Notes: generated from the sequence alone by a model not told the origin. 5,397 bases of DNA from Planctomycetaceae bacterium (GCA_002862165.1 PKCL01000291.1:1-5397); one strand, 5' to 3'. Numbered from the stretch's first letter, positions 1-5,348 are shown. Numbers and translations: made by a program.

Positions 1-7
1 AGAGTTG

Positions 8-3000
8 CTATCGTGCGAACCCAACAAAGAAGCTGAAGAGTTGCTGGCTGTCAAAGTCAGCGTATGAGACAGGCACTGCGAAATCGAGTGCGATCGGAGC
101 TGGTCCAAGTGCAGGCATGGTGATTCGGAGGCCGAATCCTGGAGCGACTCGAAAATCTTTAATAGTCACGTTTTGTTCAACGGTACCAAAGTCAGTAAAG
201 ACGACGCCACGCAAGGAATCATCTGCCGTAATTGGAAACATGTATTCAACAGTGTTTAACCATTCAAATGGACCACCAACAATTGCCTCTTGGCCATTTG
301 CATTACTTTGACGCGGGCTTGCTCCGCGAAAGACAAAACCACGTAACGTGTTGTAACCACCAGCATAAAAGTTGTCATATGCAGGAGTATCGGGTCCGGA
401 GAATCCAAGAATCGTACCGAGTGATAAAACGTGTCGTCCTGAGCCATCAGGCCGCTGGTTGAGAAGGAAATATTGACGAGCTTCAAAAACACCTCGCGGG
501 TAAATAAACGTTCCAATAACCTGTTCAAATTCAACGGTTGCGAGATGACCCTCTGTTGGCAAGAACGGGCTGTCACGAGTGTCATGAATCAGACCACCAC
601 TGAAGCCGTAGACTGAGTTTGTTCCAACCATGCCAGGGTTTGTGCCGCCGGTATTTAGGTTACCTTGAATGTCTGGAATACCTTGAACACGCGGATTAAA
701 GATATCAACGCTTTCACCACGGAAGCCAGTATTGACTGAGAAATCTGGGGCAAAGACGAACTGATACCCAAGACCAACACGGCCCCCTACACGACCTTCT
801 GCCCAATCGAAGAAGTAGCGGGTGAAATACGAAGCACTTGTGGAGAGGCCAACACGAGTATCAAAAAGATAAGGTTCCTGGAACGTTGCGGTGTATCGCT
901 GCAATTCAGTACCAGGTGCTGCCTCGAGTCGAAATCTCTGGCCAGCACCCCGAAAGGCAGTTCCATTTCGTATGTCATCCCAACTTGTTGGAAGCCGGGT
1001 GATATCAAAGTTCTGTTCATCAACAACAATATTGCCAACCAACCCTGCATTTGAGTTGACACCTGCCCCAATCATGAGCCGACCTGTTTGTGTTTCTTCT
1101 GCATTTACATCAACGATGACGTACGGTTCATTTCCTGGAAACGGTTGGAGTGGAGGTTGATTAAAGCCTTGCGGCGGTAGTCCTGGTTGACTCACTCCAG
1201 GGACATTTGGAAGCGGATTGAATCCCGAAGGATCTGAGAAGCCAGGTTGTCCAAAACCTGATTGAGCATAGCCGGAGGGTGCCGTAGCCGGTGCGGCTGT
1301 GATAGTTTGAGGCTGTGCGACAGGTTGCTGGGTCACTCTTTGCGTCGGTGCGGTATTTGTTGGTGCTGTAGTTGCGGGGGGGATTCGCCCATAGTCAATG
1401 GCACCAGGGCTTGTTGCTCCTATCGCAGAGCCACCCCAAGCGGCAGCATTGGGGCTCTGAGCAGTTGATGGCGCGGGAACATATGGTTGGGTTGTATTTG
1501 GATTCTGCTGCCCAAAGGACTGTCTGTATGGCGGGGGACTTGTGGCGGTTGCCGGAGTGGTGGTAGCAGGGGGCTGATATCCATAGGCCGGACTTTGCCC
1601 TCGCCATTGTGGCTGTTCACTACCATGGACTGACGGGGTTGGGTCTTTGTCTTCTTTGACAAACTCCTGATCATTTTTTGCAGACTCTTGTTCGGTTGGT
1701 GATGGTGCCAACGTACCATGTAAGACAAGGTCAAGAACCGCTTCTTCTTTATCTGGACTCTGACCTCGAAATCCTTTTTGCGTTGGATCACGCGCGATCA
1801 ATTCTCGCGATGGGTCGGGTTTACTAAATACGATTCGCGGCCCCTCGCCTCGTGCAGGTTCATTGAGGAAAAGACCACTGGAGGCAATCCGTCGTTCGTC
1901 AGCCCGTAGTTTTCGGATATCAAGAATATCACCAGGTCGTAGAGACAGTCGATTTAATATGACGCTGTGACGAGTGTGGGGGTTTTCTCCACCGATCCGA
2001 ACATTGATTTGTCCTACTCGATACCGCTGACCCTCAGCAACTTTATAAACCAAGTCAAGTTCACCAGGTTCTTCAAGGAATCGAGGGTCGGCTTGTATAT
2101 CAGCAAACACAAAACCACGGCCACCATAGATGTCACGAATAAGACCCAAGTCGGTATCCATATTGCCTTGGTGAAAAAACTCTCCACTTTTAAGTTTGAG
2201 ATCTCGTTCAAGAAATTCTCCCTTAAAACGGCTGTTACCAAGAAATGACACATTTCGAACTCGGTAGCGAGGCCCTTCATTTATGACAAATGTAAGTAGT
2301 GCCCAATCTCTGCCGAGGCCATGAATGACTTGCACCTCACGGCCAACGCGTGCCTGAAAAAAACCAAGGCTTCGGTAATAGGCTGTAAGAGTGTCAACGT
2401 CGGAATCAATTTTCTCGTGATCGACGTCGCCACCCAAGAACCAGAAAAATCCAGGTTTTGATTTTATTTGTGTAAGAAGTCGGGCATCGCTTGCAATGCT
2501 ATTTCCAACAAATGTAGTCCAAAAAGATTTCCTACTCCGGCCTTCATCAATGAGAAAGACAGCTCCCTTATCACTCGATTTGGTTCCTTCAACGGTTGTC
2601 ACTCGTGCCGTGTCATAACCTTTTTCAAGGTAGTAACTTTCAAGCTTACGACGTGCTTCTTCAACACCATAGGTATCAATGGAATCGCCTACGTCAATTT
2701 CTGCTTTTTTACGGAGCGTCCGTGTTGTAACGCGTTGATTTCCAACAAACTTTACGTAGCGGAGTGTCGGACGTTCGACCACGGTAAAAACGACCACGAC
2801 ACCTTGCCGTACTCGTACATATTTTGGCAAAACGTCGATAAATTTTCGTGTTCGATGAAGGGTGCGCACATCTTCCTCAATGGCTCCCGGGTCAAAAATT
2901 TGTCCGGCTCGTGTATTGAGTTGTGGTAGTTTTGAGATTTCCACTGTCTCATTTCCTTCGATTCGAACTTCAACAATGCGTTCGTCTTGTTCTGTAGCTG

Positions 3001-3172
3001 TAGGGACAGTCGATGGAAGTGGTTCAATGGATTCGGATTGAGCCAAAACATTGTTTGAAATGAGTAGTATTCCGAGCAACCCAGTGATGCGAAGGAGCCG
3101 AAAACTCTCCACGAACGTGGAGAGTTGAGAAACTCCGACGATGTAACTTTTGAATATATGGGTGTTCGGCAT
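8..3172 (-). CDS. bamA: BamA/Omp85-family outer membrane protein assembly factor with long disordered linker
   Basis: This 1054-residue protein is an Omp85 insertase, which folds and inserts beta-barrel proteins into the outer membrane. A hydrophobic stretch at residues 26-44 ending VLA|QS suggests a signal peptide cut after Ala44; the 25-residue n-region is long. Five POTRA-like repeats follow, at about 66-134, 135-212, 216-301, 303-382 and 383-486, each with the FxGN-type turn or GxxF/Y helix-strand pattern (VRIEGN, VKFVGN, TTFVGN, VSFLGN). Residues about 490-682 are Pro/Gln/Thr/Ala/Gly-rich and probably disordered. The barrel covers about 683-1054, with the Omp85 features FQEPYLF (765-770), DTRDSPFLPTEG (864-875) and the loop-6 motif LRGF (943-946). 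The C-terminus FSFFVGFAR lines up with the E. coli BamA end FQFNIGKTW, but with Arg in place of the last aromatic residue. E. coli BamA is about 810 residues; the extra length is mostly the linker. The ATG at 3172 has no clear Shine-Dalgarno. No partner genes are adjacent. Family assignment is secure; strict BamA orthology rather than another Omp85 is likely. Confidence 0.93.
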   Translation of the reverse strand: MPNTHIFKSYIVGVSQLSTFVESFRLLRITGLLGILLISNNVLAQSESIEPLPSTVPTATEQDERIVEVRIEGNETVEISKLPQLNTRAGQIFDPGAIEEDVRTLHRTRKFIDVLPKYVRVRQGVVVVFTVVERPTLRYVKFVGNQRVTTRTLRKKAEIDVGDSIDTYGVEEARRKLESYYLEKGYDTARVTTVEGTKSSDKGAVFLIDEGRSRKSFWTTFVGNSIASDARLLTQIKSKPGFFWFLGGDVDHEKIDSDVDTLTAYYRSLGFFQARVGREVQVIHGLGRDWALLTFVINEGPRYRVRNVSFLGNSRFKGEFLERDLKLKSGEFFHQGNMDTDLGLIRDIYGGRGFVFADIQADPRFLEEPGELDLVYKVAEGQRYRVGQINVRIGGENPHTRHSVILNRLSLRPGDILDIRKLRADERRIASSGLFLNEPARGEGPRIVFSKPDPSRELIARDPTQKGFRGQSPDKEEAVLDLVLHGTLAPSPTEQESAKNDQEFVKEDKDPTPSVHGSEQPQWRGQSPAYGYQPPATTTPATATSPPPYRQSFGQQNPNTTQPYVPAPSTAQSPNAAAWGGSAIGATSPGAIDYGRIPPATTAPTNTAPTQRVTQQPVAQPQTITAAPATAPSGYAQSGFGQPGFSDPSGFNPLPNVPGVSQPGLPPQGFNQPPLQPFPGNEPYVIVDVNAEETQTGRLMIGAGVNSNAGLVGNIVVDEQNFDITRLPTSWDDIRNGTAFRGAGQRFRLEAAPGTELQRYTATFQEPYLFDTRVGLSTSASYFTRYFFDWAEGRVGGRVGLGYQFVFAPDFSVNTGFRGESVDIFNPRVQGIPDIQGNLNTGGTNPGMVGTNSVYGFSGGLIHDTRDSPFLPTEGHLATVEFEQVIGTFIYPRGVFEARQYFLLNQRPDGSGRHVLSLGTILGFSGPDTPAYDNFYAGGYNTLRGFVFRGASPRQSNANGQEAIVGGPFEWLNTVEYMFPITADDSLRGVVFTDFGTVEQNVTIKDFRVAPGFGLRITMPALGPAPIALDFAVPVSYADFDSQQLFSFFVGFAR
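1127..1705 (-). other. Low-complexity Pro/Gln/Thr/Ala/Gly-rich linker inside the BamA-like protein
   Basis: Residues about 490-682 of the BamA-like protein are built mainly of P, Q, T, A, S and G, with scattered aromatics. There are degenerate G-F-x-Q-P and Q-P-G-type repeats around residues 639-675. The stretch begins just after the last strand of POTRA5 (DLVLHG, 481-486) and ends where the first barrel strand begins (YVIVDV, 684-689). It contains few charged residues apart from an acidic/Lys patch near 494-510. Standard BamA proteins connect POTRA5 to the barrel directly, so this is an insertion at the periplasm-membrane hinge. Its role is unknown. A flexible spacer or a contact with periplasmic or wall material are possibilities I infer only from position and composition. 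Confidence 0.8.
3103..3126. repeat. Perfect 11-bp inverted repeat in the 5' coding part of the BamA-like gene
   Basis: AACTCTCCACG (3103-3113) and CGTGGAGAGTT (3116-3126) are exact inverted copies separated by AA. In the minus-strand mRNA they form a hairpin of about 10 bp with a four-base loop, starting about 46 nt after the start codon and covering the codons for residues 16-23. The arm 3122-3126 can instead pair with 3131-3135 (GAGTT/AACTC, four-base loop), so two stems exclude each other. The repeat is certain; a regulatory role is inferred. Confidence 0.7.
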
Positions 3173-3184
3173 AGGTGATTTGGC

Positions 3185-3204
3185 TCAATCAATTAGTCAA
3201 TCAA
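3185..3204. repeat. Direct repeat TCAATCAA x2 with 12-bp period upstream of the BamA-like gene
   Basis: TCAATCAA occurs at 3185-3192 and again at 3197-3204, separated by TTAG. On the minus strand it reads TTGATTGA twice, lying 13-32 bases upstream of the bamA ATG. That places it in the 5' UTR or core promoter. Paired direct repeats about one helical turn apart can be regulator half-sites, but the units are short and AT-rich, so this is only suggestive. Confidence 0.35.
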
Positions 3205-3327
3205 CGTCTTGATCACTCAACCCGGGTGAATAAGAGATCGATTTATCAACTGGTTGAGAAATACCGAAGCAACTCTGTCCTCCACAAGGTGAAAAGTCTC
3301 TTTTGATAAAAACTATGGTTTATTTTG

Positions 3328-3351
3328 TGGGAAAAAAGAACTTATTTCCCA
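3328..3351. repeat. 24-bp imperfect dyad, operator-like, in the divergent region
   Basis: TGGGAAA (3328-3334) and TTTCCCA (3345-3351) are perfect inverted arms. Inside them AAG (3336-3338) and CTT (3341-3343) also pair, giving 10 of 12 symmetric positions. It lies near the middle of the divergent region, 156 bases from the bamA start and 118 from the fusion gene start, as an operator for either promoter might. On the minus strand a T-run precedes the right arm rather than following it, so it is not a classic intrinsic terminator. Confidence 0.4.
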
Positions 3352-3432
3352 AGACGAAGGTTGAAGTGTGCTTACCTAGTCTGCGATGCTTAACTGATTG
3401 ATGTAGTCTCCAAACTCCATACAAGGTTTACG

Positions 3433-3457
3433 GAGTAAATGAGGATTTACTCGGAGG
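3433..3457 (+). promoter_or_regulatory. 8-bp hairpin directly abutting a GGAGG ribosome-binding site
   Basis: GAGTAAAT (3433-3440) and ATTTACTC (3445-3452) form a perfect stem with a GAGG loop. The next bases are GGAGG (3453-3457), the best Shine-Dalgarno near the fusion gene. It is 12 bases from the ATG at 3470, slightly long, and only 2 bases from an ATG at 3460 that opens a different frame. The hairpin could position or mask the ribosome-binding site. Confidence 0.5.
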
Positions 3458-3480
3458 CCATGGCCCAACATGACTCATAA
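3439..3480 (+). other. Possible 13-codon upstream ORF overlapping the fusion gene start
   Basis: ATG at 3439 opens a frame encoding MRIYSEAMAQHDS and stopping at TAA 3478-3480, 11 bases inside the fusion gene. A second in-frame ATG at 3460 would give a six-residue version, MAQHDS. GGAG at 3432-3435 sits 3 bases before the first ATG and GGAGG sits 2 bases before the second; both spacings are short. It could act in translational coupling, but ORFs this short occur by chance. Confidence 0.2.
3453..3465. repeat. GGAGGCCATGGCC element, copy 1 (contains palindrome GGCCATGGCC)
   Basis: GGAGGCCATGGCC lies between the hairpin and the start codon of the fusion gene. The last ten bases, 3456-3465, are a perfect palindrome. 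A near copy lacking one G occurs at 4685-4696, upstream of rpiB. Both copies have TTAC a few bases upstream and an ATG inside the palindrome. Confidence 0.5.
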
Positions 3481-4636
3481 TAAAAATATGTCACCGACTG
3501 TTATTAACTTAAAGGAGTCTGAAGATATACGTGATGTGGTGCATCGCGTAGTGCAAGCGCTTGCTGAAGGAAGCATTGTCGGTGTTCCAACTGAATCACA
3601 CTATTGTTTTGTTGCAGCTGGTACCTGTAAGGCAGCTGTTGAGAGAGCCTGTGCTTTAGCAGATGATTATCACAACGAGCCAAGACTAACGATTGCTATT
3701 AAGAGTTGCGATGAAGCAACTGACTGGGTTCCAGACATGAGACCACTTGCAATACGGTTTGCAAGGCAATGTTGGCCGGGGCCTTTAGCAATGCTACTAA
3801 CTGATAATCATCCAGATGGTTTAGTGCAGCAACTACCAGTGTTTACACAACCGTATGTATTGAGTGATGACAGAATTCGATTACGGGCACCAGGACACAG
3901 GATGTTGCAGGATTGTATGCGACTTTTTGCTGGCCCGGTTGTACTTGCTGAGTTTGGTGGGAATACAAAGCCTCCTTCCACAGTCATGGAACTCATGAAT
4001 CGTTGTGAAGAGCATAATAAGTCAATGTTGTTTATAGATGATGGCATACAGCCAATTCATGAACTAGTTTCAACAATTGAGATTTGTGATTCAGGTTTTC
4101 GTGTGATTCGTGGAAATACTTTCAGTCATGAAGATCTTCACCGTTTCGCAAAAATGACAGTTCTTTTTGTCTGTACAGGGAACACCTGCCGCAGTCCCAT
4201 GGCTGAGGTATTGCTTCGAGAATACGTCGCTCAAAAATTGCATTGCACACTAAATGAAATTCAAAAATACGGTGTTGAGATACAAAGCGCAGGTATCTCT
4301 GCTTGGGGGGGCACTCAGGCAAGTGACAAAGCTGTTCATGCCATGCAGCAAAGAGGAATTGATTTAAATGGTCATACGAGCCAACCACTTACTGAAAAAT
4401 TACTTCAGAGTGCTGAAATTGTCTGGACAATGACGGCTGCTCATCGATCCGCAATTCTCGCCCAGTTTCCAAATTTTACTGACCGAGTACATATGCTTTC
4501 ACCTAGAAATCAAGACGTGTTAGACCCATTTGGAGGTACGCAGGAAGCCTATAACCAGTGTGCTAAACAAATCCGTGAGCATCTTGACGCTCGAATCGAT
4601 ATACTAGACTTGGGTAATTCAGCACACATCAAGTAG
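3470..4636 (+). CDS. Fusion of a degenerate YrdC/Sua5-like domain and a YwlE-like low-molecular-weight phosphatase
   Basis: The protein has 388 residues in two domains. Residues about 11-227 are YrdC/Sua5-like: GSIVGVPTESHY (34-45) matches the PTDTVYG strand, WPGPL (102-106) is conserved, RLRAPGH (137-143) matches the RVPDH segment, and a VSTIE...FRVIRG segment (200-215) closes the fold. Aligned to E. coli TsaC, however, the K-x-R motif is A64-D65-D66 and S-A-N is E161-F162-G163, so threonylcarbamoyl-AMP synthase activity is doubtful. Residues 229-388 are a complete low-molecular-weight phosphatase, with P-loop nucleophile Cys235, x5, Arg241 (CTGNTCRSP), and the general-acid loop LDPFGG (351-356, Asp352). 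Thr239 in the P-loop matches Bacillus YwlE, a protein arginine phosphatase; tyrosine phosphatases usually have Ile there. ATG 3470 is chosen for the GGAGG at 3453-3457; Met7 (3488) is possible. In Bacillus the counterparts ywlC and ywlE are separate genes near ywlF(rpiB), which also follows here. No signal peptide is seen, so the protein should be cytoplasmic. Domain identities are solid; the function of the N-terminal half is unknown. Confidence 0.9.
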   Translation: MTHNKNMSPTVINLKESEDIRDVVHRVVQALAEGSIVGVPTESHYCFVAAGTCKAAVERACALADDYHNEPRLTIAIKSCDEATDWVPDMRPLAIRFARQCWPGPLAMLLTDNHPDGLVQQLPVFTQPYVLSDDRIRLRAPGHRMLQDCMRLFAGPVVLAEFGGNTKPPSTVMELMNRCEEHNKSMLFIDDGIQPIHELVSTIEICDSGFRVIRGNTFSHEDLHRFAKMTVLFVCTGNTCRSPMAEVLLREYVAQKLHCTLNEIQKYGVEIQSAGISAWGGTQASDKAVHAMQQRGIDLNGHTSQPLTEKLLQSAEIVWTMTAAHRSAILAQFPNFTDRVHMLSPRNQDVLDPFGGTQEAYNQCAKQIREHLDARIDILDLGNSAHIK

Positions 4637-4660
4637 TGAGTTCCACGCGGTGATGTGTGC
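4622..4660 (+). terminator. 10-bp inverted repeat spanning the fusion gene stop codon, possible attenuator
   Basis: GCACACATCA (4622-4631) and TGATGTGTGC (4651-4660) are perfect inverted copies around a 19-base loop that contains the TAG stop (4634-4636) and a small GTG/CAC pair (4636-4638 / 4644-4646). Downstream is AATTATGGTTTCGTTTT, T-rich but not a clean T-run. It could be a weak terminator, an attenuator between the two genes, or an mRNA end-protecting stem. The repeat is certain; the termination role is uncertain. Confidence 0.4.
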
Positions 4661-4664
4661 AATT

Positions 4665-4715
4665 ATGGTTTCGTTTTACGTACGGGAGCCATGGCCTGCA
4701 GCCTGGATTGAATGA
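4665..4715 (+). other. Possible 16-codon leader ORF ending exactly at the rpiB start
   Basis: ATG at 4665 opens the frame MVSFYVREPWPAAWIE, whose TGA (4713-4715) is directly followed by the rpiB ATG (4716), giving TGAATG. It lacks a good Shine-Dalgarno. A different short frame from the ATG in the repeated CCATGGCC (4691-4711) gives MACSLD. Either could supply translational coupling to rpiB, which itself has only a weak ribosome-binding site. Chance is a realistic alternative. Confidence 0.2.
4684..4696. repeat. GGGAGCCATGGCC element, copy 2, upstream of rpiB
   Basis: GGAGCCATGGCC (4685-4696) matches the element at 3453-3465 except for one missing G. It lies 19 bases before the rpiB ATG. TTAC precedes it at 4676-4679, as TTAC at 3447-3450 precedes copy 1. 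Occurrence upstream of both plus-strand genes suggests a shared control site or a repeat that is frequent in this genome. Confidence 0.45.
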
Positions 4716-5177
4716 ATGAAAATTGCGATCGGAAGCGACCATCGAGGTGTTGATGCCCGCCGCCGTCTGATCGGATTCTTGGAACGTCATGGTCATTCTA
4801 TAACTGACTGTGGTAGCCATGATGAAACAGCAGTAGATTATCCAGACGTTGCTGCCAACGTCTCCCGGCAGGTTGCGGACGGAATAGCTGACCGGGGCAT
4901 TCTACTTTGTTGTACAGGCGTAGGGATGGCTATTGCAGCCAATAAAATTCCTGGTGTTCGTGCTGCTACGTGTCACGATGAGGTTGCGGCTGAGATGAGC
5001 CGACGTCATAACGACTTGAATGTTCTGTGCCTAGCGGCTGAAATGGTTGGGGCAGAGCAGCAAGAGAAAATGACAGAAATCTGGCTTAGTACGGATTTTG
5101 AGGGTGGCCGTCACGAACGTCGATTAAGTAAGATTTCTGCACTTGAAGCAACGGCGTGTGATCAGCGAAAGACATAA
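4716..5177 (+). CDS. rpiB: Ribose-5-phosphate isomerase B (RpiB/LacAB family)
   Basis: This 153-residue cytoplasmic enzyme should interconvert ribose-5-phosphate and ribulose-5-phosphate in the non-oxidative pentose phosphate pathway. The length is normal for RpiB (E. coli 149). Motifs in order are GSDHRG (6-11, Asp8 and His9), DYPD (41-44), the active-site loop CCTGVGMAIAANK (65-77) with Cys65 at the catalytic base position of E. coli Cys66 and Thr67 next to it, RRHND (96-100) with His98 at the ring-opening histidine position, and FEGGRHERR (128-136), whose Arg132, His133 and Arg136 match phosphate contacts. Oddities: Gly after the catalytic Cys is Cys66, and the usual G-x-R after the NVL strand is A107-A108-E109, so Glu replaces an Arg that corresponds to Arg113 of the M. 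tuberculosis enzyme. ATG 4716 gives the canonical MKIAIGSDH start; its Shine-Dalgarno is weak. It lies 79 bases after the fusion gene and is probably co-transcribed unless the intervening stem-loop terminates. Other LacA/B-type sugar-phosphate isomerases are an alternative. Confidence 0.92.
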   Translation: MKIAIGSDHRGVDARRRLIGFLERHGHSITDCGSHDETAVDYPDVAANVSRQVADGIADRGILLCCTGVGMAIAANKIPGVRAATCHDEVAAEMSRRHNDLNVLCLAAEMVGAEQQEKMTEIWLSTDFEGGRHERRLSKISALEATACDQRKT

Positions 5178-5321
5178 AAGTCTCTTGTATTCCGTATATC
5201 TTGCCTAAAACGAGAGCACCCGGCGACAGAAGAACCCTCATTGGTAACGTCGGCGAAATATGCTGATTCTATAGGCCGGCGAAGACTTGTCATGTCGTAA
5301 CGGTCGTGCCGAAACACAGAT

Positions 5322-5341
5322 CAATTTTTTAAGAAAAATTG
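5322..5341. repeat. AT-rich perfect 8-bp hairpin
   Basis: CAATTTTT (5322-5329) and AAAAATTG (5334-5341) are exact inverted copies around TAAG. The stem is very AT-rich and has no following T-run, so a terminator role is weak. It lies about 145 bases after rpiB and 48 bases before the possible start at 5389. Confidence 0.4.
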
Positions 5342-5348
5342 CTTCTCA

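Larger units (their letters stand above)
3173..3469. promoter_or_regulatory. Divergent intergenic region between the BamA-like gene and the fusion gene
   Basis: These 297 bases separate two divergent start codons, so promoters for both directions should lie here. No strong -35/-10 pair is visible. The best weak plus-strand candidate is TTGATG (3398-3403), 16 bases, TACAAG (3420-3425), four of six matches in each box; no good minus-strand match was found. The region holds a TCAATCAA direct repeat close to the bamA start, a dyad in its middle, a hairpin next to the fusion gene's Shine-Dalgarno, and ACCCGGGT (3220-3227). No gene of meaningful length is present. Confidence 0.6.

Noticed and set aside
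1420..1791. Minus-strand open frame of 123 codons
   Set aside because: It is another frame of the low-complexity BamA linker region; its composition reflects the repetitive codons and no domain is seen.
2468..2929. Plus-strand open frame of 153 codons
   Set aside because: It lies antisense within the POTRA-coding part of the BamA-like gene. The product shows no recognisable domain and the opposite frame is clearly the real gene.
2752..3192. Minus-strand frame of 146 codons starting at 3192, upstream of the bamA start
   Set aside because: It overlaps the signal-peptide and POTRA1 coding region in the wrong frame and has no domain features.
3303..3326. TTGATA ... TATTTT as a plus-strand promoter
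   Set aside because: The spacer between the two hexamers is only 12 bases, too short for a sigma-70-type promoter.
4154..4156. Internal ATG (Met229) as a separate start for the phosphatase
   Set aside because: The reading frame is continuous, there is no Shine-Dalgarno before it, and the YrdC-like half shows conserved fold motifs, so a single fusion product is favoured. Internal initiation cannot be excluded.
4122..4388. Minus-strand open frame of 88 codons
   Set aside because: It is antisense to the phosphatase P-loop region of the fusion gene, which has strong family motifs.
3291..5185. AAAAGTCTCTT occurring at 3292-3302 and after rpiB
   Set aside because: An 11-base match is expected a few times by chance in a window of this size and the contexts differ.
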